Below, in pieces: positions 18,180-26,088 of a DNA stretch of 64,000 nt; position 1 is the stretch's first letter, and each line of letters opens with the position of its first letter. The notes under the pieces were generated by a model. The model worked only from the letters and a program-made list of their open reading frames with translations. It was not told the DNA's origin and did not search any database. The position numbers were made by a program, and so were the translations under genes. Source of the stretch: Salinisphaera sp. G21_0 (lineage in GTDB: Bacteria > Pseudomonadota > Gammaproteobacteria > Pseudomonadales > Endozoicomonadaceae); NCBI RefSeq assembly GCF_017744115.1, contig NZ_JAGHQW010000018.1, positions 1 through 64,000 on the forward strand, read 5' to 3'.

Positions 18180-20423
18180 CTAAAGGATATCGTCAAAATC
18201 AATAAATTCTTCTTCCTGAGAAGAAAGAAATGTCAATGCTGTTGCAGGATCCGAGCCAGTAAATCCGGGCTCACCAACAACGGGTATTTGTACAAATCCG
18301 GTACTGGATGGCACTTGTGGTGCCTCCATCAATCCAAAATTTACCGCCCCACCGGGTGCGCCAAATAAGCTAGTGGATCCTGACGAGGGCTCTGATTGTT
18401 GCGCCGCAGATCCAACATTTTCCGACCCACCAGGTGTACCAAATAAGCCCATGAATCCTGACGGGGGCACTAATTGTGCCGAAGATCCAACATTTTTCGA
18501 CCCACCGGGTGCACCAAATAAGCCCGTGGATCCTGACGGGGGCTCTGATTGTTGTGACGCAGATCCAACATTTTCTGACCTACCGGGTGCGCCAAATAAG
18601 CCCGTGGATCCTGATGGGGGCTCTGATTGTTGTGCCGCAGATCCAACATTTTTCGACCCAACGGGTGTACCAAAAAAGCTCGTGGATCCTGACGAGGGCA
18701 CTGATCCAAACCCAACATTTTTTGACCCGCCGAGAGTACCAAACAAGCTCGTGGATCCTGACGAGGACTCTGATCCAAACCCAACATTTTTCGACCCGCC
18801 GGGTGGACCAAACGCCGACCCACCGAGTGTACCAAATAAGCCCATTGGTCCTGACGGGGGCGCTGATCGTACCGCAAATCCAACATTCCCAACCCCTCTG
18901 GGTGCATCAAAGAAACACCTGGATACGGGCGGGCTTTCTGCAGATGCCAAACCTCCAGAATCGCGACCAAAGAGTCCACTCTGACGGTTTGAACGTTCCA
19001 TACCGCACCGACCCATTTGCCTGTGGCTTACCGGAAGCTTTGGACCATTCCTGAGATCATGGCGATTAATACCATAACTCTTGAATTTATCCACGGCATT
19101 CAGGAATACTGTGAAGTTAAATACCTTTTTTTCAAAATCAAATACTTCACTCAACTTGATGGCATGAGCCTGTTCTTTACTATGCCTGTAAACAATCTCA
19201 ATTTTATCACCCCAGTAATCAAATGGCGTTTTTAAATACACTTTGGTTTTATCATCAAAATAGGCCGGATAGTTCTTCATGAGTTTACTCATCACAAGCT
19301 CACACCGAACACAGTTAATAACATTTGAAACAGCCTCGTTCACTGATTTGGATTCATTTATGATCTTTGAATCCAATCGAACTTCGAATGGATGATTCAC
19401 TCCATCTATAAAAAAGTTTCTGACCAGGGAGAAATCCATATCCGTTGACTCTGCCAAACCAGGAATCAGCTCATGAGGATTTGGATTTGACAGTGAAATC
19501 ATTGATGTGACTTCAGGTGCCCCCCACCCCCCGGACTGCTCTCTGTCATTCTCAAGCGCAGCTCGCAAATCAATAAGGGATTTACTGACCGCCCTATTTG
19601 ATAAGGCTTGTTTAGCGTCCTGGATTCTATCTCTAATAGTATTTTCACTTTCATCCGTCCTATTTTCTGAGCCTATTTTACGTCTGACAGACTTTGTGTT
19701 ATCCGGGGTATGCTCAAAATCCTGATTAAATGTTCTTTCCAGTGTGGTTATACACTCTTCTGCTCTCCAGTGGTTTTCATCAAATTGTTCAACCAGGTTT
19801 TTCAAATCATTTTCTTTGCCATACTTTCTTTCCATTTCACTCTTTTGTTCCTCAGTTATATTCTCCACACGTAATCCAGCCGCTTTAATACCGGAGTGGC
19901 CCAGTTGCGTTACAATAAGTTCGTCAACTAATTTGCCGTATTGATGAAGGAAGCCCCTCGCACTTCCATGGTCCGGGAACATTGAATATGGATATGGACA
20001 ATCAGGCACCACTGCTTTGTCATTTCCTTTGTGGACATATAAGCAATCTTTTCTCCCGCATTTTTGCTCAGCTTTCTTCAACCATTCAGTACCGCTGTTA
20101 TAAAAGATATTTTCTTTATCGTGCGGTTTTTGACTTCTGCAGGTAGCACATATTGTTATAGCTGTAGCTTGATTGTCGGCGGTCATTTTCCTGATAATAC
20201 ATTCCTGGTGTTCAAAATGATGGCAAGGTCTTTCTATAATGCCTTTTTCTTCCGAGAATAGTGCTTCTTGACAGATTGGACAATTATCAGACATTCGACT
20301 TTTAACTGTATCCGTGTGTCTCAGTCTATGCCCGTTTAATAAAACTATTTCAGTGTTGGATGTTGGTGTAAAATTCGATTCGACTCGAGTGGTTTTATTC
20401 GTTACTTGTACATTTGTTTCCAT
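18180..20423 (-). CDS. RING-H2 finger protein with nucleoporin-like GLFG repeats
   Basis: From the ATG at 20423 the protein has 747 residues; a GTG at 20453 would add ten. Residues ~48-95 form a canonical RING-H2: CPIC, CHHFEHQEC and CATC, with C-x2-C-x15-C-x-H-x2-H-x2-C-x16-C-x2-C spacing, the zinc fold of many E3 ubiquitin ligases. Residues ~100-480 are unrecognised and partly charged and helical. The last third is low complexity with ~25-residue units: five GLFG, two SLFG and one SFFG motif embedded in Gly/Ser/Pro, plus VGFG and AFG, ending in an acidic EEEFIDFDDIL tail. GLFG repeats are the hallmark of nucleoporins. It splits hemC from hemD in inverted orientation, indicating insertion. 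A secreted ubiquitin ligase acting in a host is inference; no secretion signal was identified. Confidence 0.8.
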   Translation of the reverse strand: METNVQVTNKTTRVESNFTPTSNTEIVLLNGHRLRHTDTVKSRMSDNCPICQEALFSEEKGIIERPCHHFEHQECIIRKMTADNQATAITICATCRSQKPHDKENIFYNSGTEWLKKAEQKCGRKDCLYVHKGNDKAVVPDCPYPYSMFPDHGSARGFLHQYGKLVDELIVTQLGHSGIKAAGLRVENITEEQKSEMERKYGKENDLKNLVEQFDENHWRAEECITTLERTFNQDFEHTPDNTKSVRRKIGSENRTDESENTIRDRIQDAKQALSNRAVSKSLIDLRAALENDREQSGGWGAPEVTSMISLSNPNPHELIPGLAESTDMDFSLVRNFFIDGVNHPFEVRLDSKIINESKSVNEAVSNVINCVRCELVMSKLMKNYPAYFDDKTKVYLKTPFDYWGDKIEIVYRHSKEQAHAIKLSEVFDFEKKVFNFTVFLNAVDKFKSYGINRHDLRNGPKLPVSHRQMGRCGMERSNRQSGLFGRDSGGLASAESPPVSRCFFDAPRGVGNVGFAVRSAPPSGPMGLFGTLGGSAFGPPGGSKNVGFGSESSSGSTSLFGTLGGSKNVGFGSVPSSGSTSFFGTPVGSKNVGSAAQQSEPPSGSTGLFGAPGRSENVGSASQQSEPPSGSTGLFGAPGGSKNVGSSAQLVPPSGFMGLFGTPGGSENVGSAAQQSEPSSGSTSLFGAPGGAVNFGLMEAPQVPSSTGFVQIPVVGEPGFTGSDPATALTFLSSQEEEFIDFDDIL
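18345..18980 (-). repeat. GLFG-type low-complexity repeat tract
   Basis: Roughly 75-bp units encode SGSTGLFGAPGGSKNVGSA-like segments. They are strongly similar at the DNA level (recurring GATCCAACATTTTTCGACCC on the plus strand), with insertions and deletions between units. Confidence 0.75.
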
Positions 20424-20489
20424 GAATAATATTCTCTGTCTGGTTGATTGCACTTAACGTCTGAGTAGCTCGAATATCATGCCTTGTAT

Positions 20490-20652
20490 AAGTAGCTAAC
20501 CCTATGAAATCATATATTTCTGACTCCTTGTGCCGGCACTCTGCTTCGTTACAACTCCGGTCACATAGCTACGGCTATGCTCCCTCCGTTGTGCCTCGCA
20601 TAGTACCAGCCCAAGTAGCCAGAAATATTCGATTCCATATGGCCAGCTACTT
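20490..20652. repeat. Palindromic element E3 (MITE-like)
   Basis: A 163-bp element whose left arm (20490-20528, AAGTAGCTAACCCTATG...) is an imperfect inverted repeat of its right arm (20614-20652, ...CATATGGCCAGCTACTT) over about 39 bp. A small inner hairpin, CATAGC/GCTATG, is at 20564-20579. It fills most of the gap between the RING/GLFG gene and hemD and encodes no convincing protein. Only one copy is in the window. Confidence 0.5.
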
Positions 20653-20729
20653 AATTGAGATGCTGGCTGCCCTGACGGAACACAGCCCCAACTCTGACTT
20701 ATTGGATAAAGAATTAGTTCAACTGCATA

Positions 20730-21485
20730 ATGAAACTGTCTCATATTCGCGCATTGGTAACCCGCCCTGAGCCTCAGGCACAGGCTTTGGCAGATGCCAT
20801 CAAGAAAACTGGTGGCCAGGCTTGGCCCGTGCCCATGCTTGCTATTGATGCGCTGGCAGAAACACAGGCAATGAAAGACTGCCTGCTGATACTCGACCAG
20901 TTTGACCATATTATTGTCACCAGCCGTCCGGCCGCCCGCTTGGGCGTAGAGCTGATCGAACGGTACTGGCCACAGCTACCAATTCACTGCCAGTGGTTTG
21001 CCATTGGCAGCAGCACAGCGGTTGAGCTTGAGCAGTTTGCGATCAGGGCTGACTATTCAGACACCGGCGTAGACAGTGAGGCCCTTCTTACCCTGGATGC
21101 ATTTAACCATATGCAGAATAAGAAGGTCCTGATTATCAAAGGAGTGGGAGGACGGGAGGTGCTTAAAGAGCAGCTCAGTAATGCCGGTGCCGCAGTCCAC
21201 ACATTGGAGGTTTACCAGCGTTCCTGCCCCACCTATGAACGCAATGCAGTGGTAAAAAAGTTGGAAAGCCATTCAATCAATGTCATTCTCTGTGGTAGTG
21301 GCGAAACCCTGACAAACCTTGGGTACTACTTACCCATGCCCTATCGAGCTGACTACCGGCTGCTTGTTCCCAGTGAACGGGTTGCCAGACAGGCCCATAG
21401 CCTGGGTTTCCAGCACGTAACCAATACCGGTGGTGCCAGCAACGAGATGATGTTGCAAGCATTGGCCCAAATCTGCCTCTTGTGA
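20730..21485 (+). CDS. hemD: Uroporphyrinogen-III synthase
   Basis: HemD cyclises hydroxymethylbilane to uroporphyrinogen III. The 251-residue protein has the weakly conserved family features: ALVTRPEPQAQALADAI at the start, HIIVTSRPAARLGVE, FAIGSSTAVELEQF, VLIIKGVGGREVL and the C-terminal TNTGGASNEMMLQAL. It is separated from hemC by an inverted accessory gene, so it probably needs its own promoter. Downstream lie an E1 element and hemX. Confidence 0.9.
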   Translation: MKLSHIRALVTRPEPQAQALADAIKKTGGQAWPVPMLAIDALAETQAMKDCLLILDQFDHIIVTSRPAARLGVELIERYWPQLPIHCQWFAIGSSTAVELEQFAIRADYSDTGVDSEALLTLDAFNHMQNKKVLIIKGVGGREVLKEQLSNAGAAVHTLEVYQRSCPTYERNAVVKKLESHSINVILCGSGETLTNLGYYLPMPYRADYRLLVPSERVARQAHSLGFQHVTNTGGASNEMMLQALAQICLL

Positions 21486-21565
21486 AAAATGAGCGGGAAC
21501 CTTGAAAGAAGTGCCCTGGCAAGAGATAGAAAAACAAGGGAGGCACTCTCTCAGACTATCCTCTG

Positions 21566-21666
21566 GGAGGCTGTCCGAGAATAGCGCCCGTAGCGAGGAT
21601 GGCAGAAAATTTTTAGACCAATTTGCTGCCACCGCAGTAGGGCAGTCTATTCTCGGACAGCCTCCT
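21566..21666. repeat. E1 miniature inverted-repeat element, core-deleted, upstream of hemX
   Basis: GGAGGCTGTCCGAGAATAG (21566-21584) is inverted at 21647-21666 (CTATTCTCGGACAGCCTCCT). Subterminal sequences match the full-length copy at 32486-32653 but the inner palindrome is missing. It lies in the hemD-hemX gap and creates an artificial in-frame extension upstream of hemX. Confidence 0.8.
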
Positions 21667-21687
21667 AGACAATCGGAAGGCCCAAGC

Positions 21688-23004
21688 GTGAGCGATACAG
21701 ACCAGAACACAGACCGTTTACCAGACAACACCCCTGAAGATGTTCAGCAGAAAACCGACATCCATTCAGCGAAAGAGTCCCATTCAGAACAGCCAGCCGC
21801 CAAAAAACACCAAAGCAAAGGTTCAGGTAAAGGTCTGGCAGGCTTTGCCCTGTTACTGTCCGCCTGTGCCCTTGGCCTCAGTGGCTACATCGGCTGGCGG
21901 GCCATGCCACTGGAACAGAACCAGCCGGTTCTGCTTGAGGGCATGGACCAGCTACAGACACAGATTGCACGACAACAGGCCAGGCTGACCACGGTGGCAC
22001 AAAACACCGCCACCGATATAGAAAGACACGAAGAACAGTTGCAAGCCCTGCAACAGCGGGAAGACAGACTTTTATCCCGGGTTGATACCCTTTCCAGCAA
22101 AGTTCGGGAGCTTGAAGGTTCCACACGCAACCAATGGCGTATTGCCGAAGTCGAATACCTGCTGCGCCTTGCCAATCAGCGACTGCTGACGGTCAATGAT
22201 GTTACCGGTGCCCTCGAACTGATGGCCAGTGCCGGGCAGATACTGGGGCAACTGGATGACTACACTCTCTTTCCGGTCAGAGAGGCCCTGGCAGAAGATA
22301 TAGCGGTTCTGAAAGCCACCTCCCTGCTGAATCAGGAAGGTATCTGGCTGCGACTGCAAGCCATTGCGGATTTGATCCCCGGTCTTGTGATCCTGGATGA
22401 TGGCCATATTGCCGATGTGGCCAGTGCCCCGGAACCCGGATCAATGGTCACTGATGAACCCAGCCCGCCAGCGGACAGAACCTGGCAGAAAACCATCAAG
22501 GCCATAGTGCTGGACACCTGGCACCGTTTCACCAGACTGTTCCGTATTAACACCCAGCGAGAGCACCCCATTGAAGTATTGCTGACACCGGAACAGGAGC
22601 AGTTAATCCGTCAGAAGATGCTGATGCTGATCGAACAGAGTAAACTCGCGCTGATAACCGGACAGCAGACGATTTATCAGAGCAGTCTCAAACAAACCAG
22701 TGACTGGCTGAGTCGCTATTTTATGCTCGGTGGTGATGTCAGTAATCAGCTGGCTACCGAGCTTACTGAACTGGAAGGGCTCTCCATAATCCCCGACATG
22801 CCCACTATTCATCGTTCTCTGGAGGCTCTGAAAGAGCACCAGTCCAGCTCAACTCTCGCTCCTGCACCAGCAGAGAGCGACTCAACCATTGAGCCGGAAG
22901 AAAACCAGGCGACACCAGCATCACCCGATGGCGATGATGGGAAAAGCAGTCCCCCATTGATAGAGCCGGATCAGCCTGCTGAACAGGGAGTGCAAATTTC
23001 ATGA
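21688..23004 (+). CDS. hemX: HemX membrane protein of the hem operon
   Basis: A 438-residue HemX-family protein, historically called a uroporphyrinogen-III C-methyltransferase but without the methyltransferase fold; its exact role is unknown. After a polar N-terminus there is one membrane segment (LAGFALLLSACALGLSGYIG, ~residue 52), a coiled coil (~75-140), and the conserved NQWRIAEVEYLLRLANQRL motif. The C-terminal ~50 residues are acidic and proline-rich. The frame is open back to a TTG at 21502, but that extension runs through the E1 element. The GTG at 21688 has GGAAGG at 21675-21680, seven bases before it, and is chosen. The stop overlaps hemY as ATGA. Confidence 0.9.
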   Translation: MSDTDQNTDRLPDNTPEDVQQKTDIHSAKESHSEQPAAKKHQSKGSGKGLAGFALLLSACALGLSGYIGWRAMPLEQNQPVLLEGMDQLQTQIARQQARLTTVAQNTATDIERHEEQLQALQQREDRLLSRVDTLSSKVRELEGSTRNQWRIAEVEYLLRLANQRLLTVNDVTGALELMASAGQILGQLDDYTLFPVREALAEDIAVLKATSLLNQEGIWLRLQAIADLIPGLVILDDGHIADVASAPEPGSMVTDEPSPPADRTWQKTIKAIVLDTWHRFTRLFRINTQREHPIEVLLTPEQEQLIRQKMLMLIEQSKLALITGQQTIYQSSLKQTSDWLSRYFMLGGDVSNQLATELTELEGLSIIPDMPTIHRSLEALKEHQSSSTLAPAPAESDSTIEPEENQATPASPDGDDGKSSPPLIEPDQPAEQGVQIS

Positions 23005-24239
23005 AAGGGTTTGCACTGTTCCTGACCATTGTTTCTGCCTGTTTCTTACTGGCCAATATCATGGTCAATGACCATGGTTATGTGCTGATTGCTTACGATG
23101 AGATGACCTTTGAAAGCAGTCTCTGGGGTTTGCTGCTGCTGGTTGTCGTTTCCCTTGGCCTGGTCTGGCTGGCGGTGATTATGGGTCGGTTACTGCTGGG
23201 TACATTCAGTGTTATCTACCCACTGTCAACGGGTGCCCGCAAAGCCAGGGCCAGAAAACTGTTTGATCGGGGTCTGGCTGAGTTTACCAAAGGGCACTGG
23301 CGAAAGGCGGAGCGGCTCCTTGGCCAGGCGGCGAAAAACAGTGAATCACCGTTAATCAACTATCTGGCCGCCGCCAGGGCGGCCCATGAAGCAGGAAATC
23401 ATGAAGCCAGTGCTAACTGGTTAAGACAGGCGGACAGCAAGGCACCGGGCGCAGAAATGGCGATTGGTATCACCCAGGCACAGCTGCAGCTGGCCAGTAA
23501 CCACCTGGAACAGGCGCTGGCGACATTGACCCATCTGCACAAGAAGTATCCACGTCATGGCTATATTCTGAAAATGCTCAAGCAGGTCTATATCCGTCTG
23601 AATGACTGGCAATCACTGGAAAAACTGCTGCCCAGGCTGCGCAAGCAAAAAGTGATTAAGGACGACGAATATCACCAGCTGGAACAACAGGCATTCAAAG
23701 CGCTGTTCGAACAGGCTTATAACTACGGCCGAAACCGTGTCTCCAGCGAAGAGAAAACCAAACCGGCGGATGATATCTGGTCCGGCCTGAGCCACAGTCA
23801 GAGGAAGGATCCGGCTATCCTCTATCGCTACTGTGACTGTCTGGTACGACTGGGTGCCGGGGAAAAAACCGAGCTGCTACTGCGAGAAAATCTTCATCAC
23901 TGCTTCAGCGAGCCATTGATTCGCCTTTATGGCAAAACGCCGGGCAGAGACCTGAAAAAGCAATTGCTGTTTGCGGAATCGCTGCTCAACCAGCGGACCA
24001 ATGACCCTGAACTGTTACTGGCGCTTGGTCGCCTGGCACTGCGCAATGAACTCTGGGGTAAAGCCCGGGAGTATCTTGAAGCCAGCCTCAGGCTCCGGAA
24101 AAGTGTTGATGTGTATAACGAACTGGGTCATCTGCTGGCACATCTTGATGAGTTTGAAACCAGCTCCCGCTATTTCCAGGAAGGCCTGTTGTTAGCGGCT
24201 GACAGTGCCACCAATCTGCCGGAGCTGCACAAGCCATGA
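23001..24239 (+). CDS. hemY: HemY tetratricopeptide membrane protein
   Basis: A 412-residue HemY_N-family protein of the proteobacterial hem operon, unrelated to the protoporphyrinogen oxidase of the same name. Two N-terminal membrane segments (residues ~3-20 and ~42-65) precede TPR-like helical repeats (SPLINYLAAARAAHEAGNHE, LLLALGRLALRNELWGKAREYLEASL, VYNELGHLLAHLDEFETSSRYF). It overlaps hemX and DUF423 by four bases each (ATGA), so the three are translationally coupled. Its molecular role is not established; a scaffold function is inferred from the TPRs. Confidence 0.92.
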   Translation: MKGFALFLTIVSACFLLANIMVNDHGYVLIAYDEMTFESSLWGLLLLVVVSLGLVWLAVIMGRLLLGTFSVIYPLSTGARKARARKLFDRGLAEFTKGHWRKAERLLGQAAKNSESPLINYLAAARAAHEAGNHEASANWLRQADSKAPGAEMAIGITQAQLQLASNHLEQALATLTHLHKKYPRHGYILKMLKQVYIRLNDWQSLEKLLPRLRKQKVIKDDEYHQLEQQAFKALFEQAYNYGRNRVSSEEKTKPADDIWSGLSHSQRKDPAILYRYCDCLVRLGAGEKTELLLRENLHHCFSEPLIRLYGKTPGRDLKKQLLFAESLLNQRTNDPELLLALGRLALRNELWGKAREYLEASLRLRKSVDVYNELGHLLAHLDEFETSSRYFQEGLLLAADSATNLPELHKP

Positions 24240-24613
24240 ATGCCCTGTTGGTTGGTGCCATCAGCGGTATGACTGCCGTGGCACTGAGCGCCTTTGGCGC
24301 TCATGCGCTGGAGGGCGTTCTCTCTGAGCGGGCGATGGAGACTTTCCAGACCGCCGCAGACTATCAGTTCTACCACAGCCTGGCACTGGTGCTTGTGGCT
24401 TTACTGGGAGCAAATTACCCGAACGCAACAAAGCTGAAGTGGAGCGCTGGCCTCTTTGCTCTGGGCATTGTCCTATTTTCAGGAAGCCTCTATCTACTGA
24501 GTTTGAGCGGTATCCGCTGGCTGGGAATGGTTACACCGTTCGGGGGTGTTTCCTTCATTCTTGGCTGGTTGATATTGGCCTTTTTTGCCGCCAGAGACTA
24601 TTCCCGTACCTGA
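24236..24613 (+). CDS. DUF423 (YgdD-family) small membrane protein
   Basis: A 125-residue inner-membrane protein with about four hydrophobic helices and the DUF423 signature AISGMTAVALSAFGAHAL followed by YHSLALVLVALL. Its function is unknown. It overlaps hemY (ATGA). Its 3' end is part of a 107-bp sequence repeated just before trmB at 30200-30306, which suggests that DUF423 and trmB were once adjacent. Confidence 0.9.
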   Translation: MNALLVGAISGMTAVALSAFGAHALEGVLSERAMETFQTAADYQFYHSLALVLVALLGANYPNATKLKWSAGLFALGIVLFSGSLYLLSLSGIRWLGMVTPFGGVSFILGWLILAFFAARDYSRT

Positions 24614-24671
24614 AATTTGCATTTTACGCCCTGAGCAGTATCTTACGCCGATCATTTTCTACCAACTCAGA
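24565..24671 (+). repeat. Direct repeat DR-L (3' end of DUF423)
   Basis: 107 bp repeated at 30200-30306 with about six mismatches, at an offset of exactly 5635 bp. It begins inside the DUF423 gene and ends at CTCAGA. With its partner it brackets the RING/CaaX island. The segment 24672-24899 that follows holds no convincing gene; a 67-codon minus-strand frame (24870-24667) is not recognised. Confidence 0.85.
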
Positions 24672-24899
24672 AATAGATCGATTGTAGATAAAAATTCGGT
24701 GTTGTGAGGTGCTCAGCTTTACTGCTGGCTGACCACCTGTGAGGCCGCGAATTTAAACGGTCTTTGGCAACGCTGGCCGGAATATGCAGTTCCATAGCCA
24801 TCTCTCTTCTCTGGGAATGAACTGACCATTTTCCCTTGAAGTCTAAATATTCATAGGGAACCAAAACCAAATATTATCTATCCTCTATCCGATGTTCTA

Positions 24900-25520
24900 T
24901 TGAAAAAAGTCATTTCATGGTTAGGTTTTGATGTGAATAGTGCTAACGGTCTTAAATGTGCAATATGTTATGACTCTATATGTTATGACTCAACAAAAGA
25001 CAAAAGCATCAAGCTAACATGTGGACATATTTTCGGTAAATCATGCATGCGGAAATGGGTGGAAAGTACTAACCAAAGAAAATGCCTTTTCTGTAATAAT
25101 CAATTAACTGATAACGAGATAAAGGAGATAAAAAATATCCCATTGCAGGAGCGTGTGATCATTATTTTGGAAAAACCGATTATACTTATTGGCCGAGCTA
25201 TTTTGGACTACGTCCCCGGGTTTGCTGCCGGGGCTGCTTTTTTCGGGGCTATTGTCGGGGCTAGTGCCGGGGCTGTTGCCGGGGCTAGTGCCGGGGTTGT
25301 CGTGATTACTGCCACGACAGCCTTGATTACTGCCGGGGCTGCTGCTGGGGCTGTCGCAGCTATTGCCGAGGTTGACAGGGGTGTCGGGACTGCTGTCGGC
25401 GCTGCTGTCGGGATTGGCGGGTTTGATGTCGCGGCTGCTGCCGGGGTTGTCGCGCCTGCTGCCGTGGGTTTTCTCGGGGCTACTATCGGGGGGGGCTCGG
25501 GGTTATGGGCGGGACTTTAG
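24900..25520 (+). CDS. RING-like finger protein with Gly/Ala-rich membrane tail
   Basis: A 206-residue protein. Residues 20-65 look like a RING: CAIC, then LTCGHIFGKSCM and CLFC. The fifth ligand, normally Cys or His in CGHxF[CH]xxC, is Gly 46 here, so zinc binding may be incomplete. From ~residue 100 onward it is almost only Gly, Ala, Val and Ile, with long hydrophobic glycine-zipper-like stretches (AGAVAGASAGVVVI, AGAAAGAVAAIA) that could insert in membranes. The start is uncertain: TTG at 24900 without a clear ribosome binding site, and no in-frame ATG before the RING. It lies inside the island bracketed by the 107-bp direct repeats. A membrane-anchored ubiquitin-ligase mimic is inference. 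Confidence 0.65.
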   Translation: MKKVISWLGFDVNSANGLKCAICYDSICYDSTKDKSIKLTCGHIFGKSCMRKWVESTNQRKCLFCNNQLTDNEIKEIKNIPLQERVIIILEKPIILIGRAILDYVPGFAAGAAFFGAIVGASAGAVAGASAGVVVITATTALITAGAAAGAVAAIAEVDRGVGTAVGAAVGIGGFDVAAAAGVVAPAAVGFLGATIGGGSGLWAGL

Positions 25521-25604
25521 GGGCTCTTTTCGTATATGACGAACAGGAAATGAATCCAGTAGTTTTGTGAAAAAATTCCTTTAGACCCACTAATTAAGGA
25601 ACTT

Positions 25605-25740
25605 TCCTGAAATAACTTCCACATTTCTACAGCCGCTACCCGCCTCCCGCTATCCGAAAAGCCGGAACCGCTTGTGCTTTTGCGGGAAGCGGGCGGCGAC
25701 CTTTTCCCAGACTGAGTAAAATGATGAAGTTATTCTGGGA
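25605..25740 (+). repeat. E2 miniature inverted-repeat element, copy A
   Basis: 136 bp with imperfect 15-bp terminal inverted repeats (TCCTGAAATAACTTC and GAAGTTATTCTGGGA) and a GC-rich palindromic core. It matches the element at 35078-35220 in inverted orientation. It lies in the 568-bp gap between the RING gene and the CaaX gene. Apart from this and the E1 half-element at 25817, nothing else is recognised in the gap. Confidence 0.8.
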
Positions 25741-25816
25741 CAAATCCTGAACGTCGGCCTTACGTACCTTACTGGGGCTGTCGGTGTACTTTAAAACACC
25801 ATTAGCGACCGAAGCC

Positions 25817-25907
25817 AGGAGGCTGACCGAGAATAGCGCCCGTCTAGGCGACCCCGTAGCGAGGATGGCAGAAAATTGAGGATAAAAAGTCGGAAATTTT
25901 TAGTGAA
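25817..25907. repeat. E1 element, left part
   Basis: AGGAGGCTGACCGAGAATAG (25817-25836) followed by E1 subterminal sequence (GTAGCGAGGATGGCAGAAAA, TTGAGGATAAAAA) with a short insertion (TCTAGGCGACCCC). The right terminus is missing locally, but an inverted terminus occurs at 29970-29986, after the CaaX gene. Confidence 0.75.
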
Positions 25908-26088
25908 TAATGGTCAGTAACTTTTACAACAGTCTCTGAACTGCCCTGCAAGACTATCACTCTCCTTCAACTAATCAGATACAATAGTTATAGATGACTT
26001 TAGATTTTTATCCTGATGTTTATTTGTTGAAACTTTTTTTCATAAGTACTTGTCCAAAATTTTTCTCAAAATCAGGATAATAAAAATC

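Noticed and set aside
20504-20770. 88-codon frame overlapping the hemD start
   Set aside because: Runs through the E3 inverted-repeat element and into hemD in another frame.
24667-24870. 67-codon minus-strand frame between DUF423 and the RING gene
   Set aside because: No recognised domain and no clear ribosome binding site; possibly decayed element debris but not supportable as a gene.
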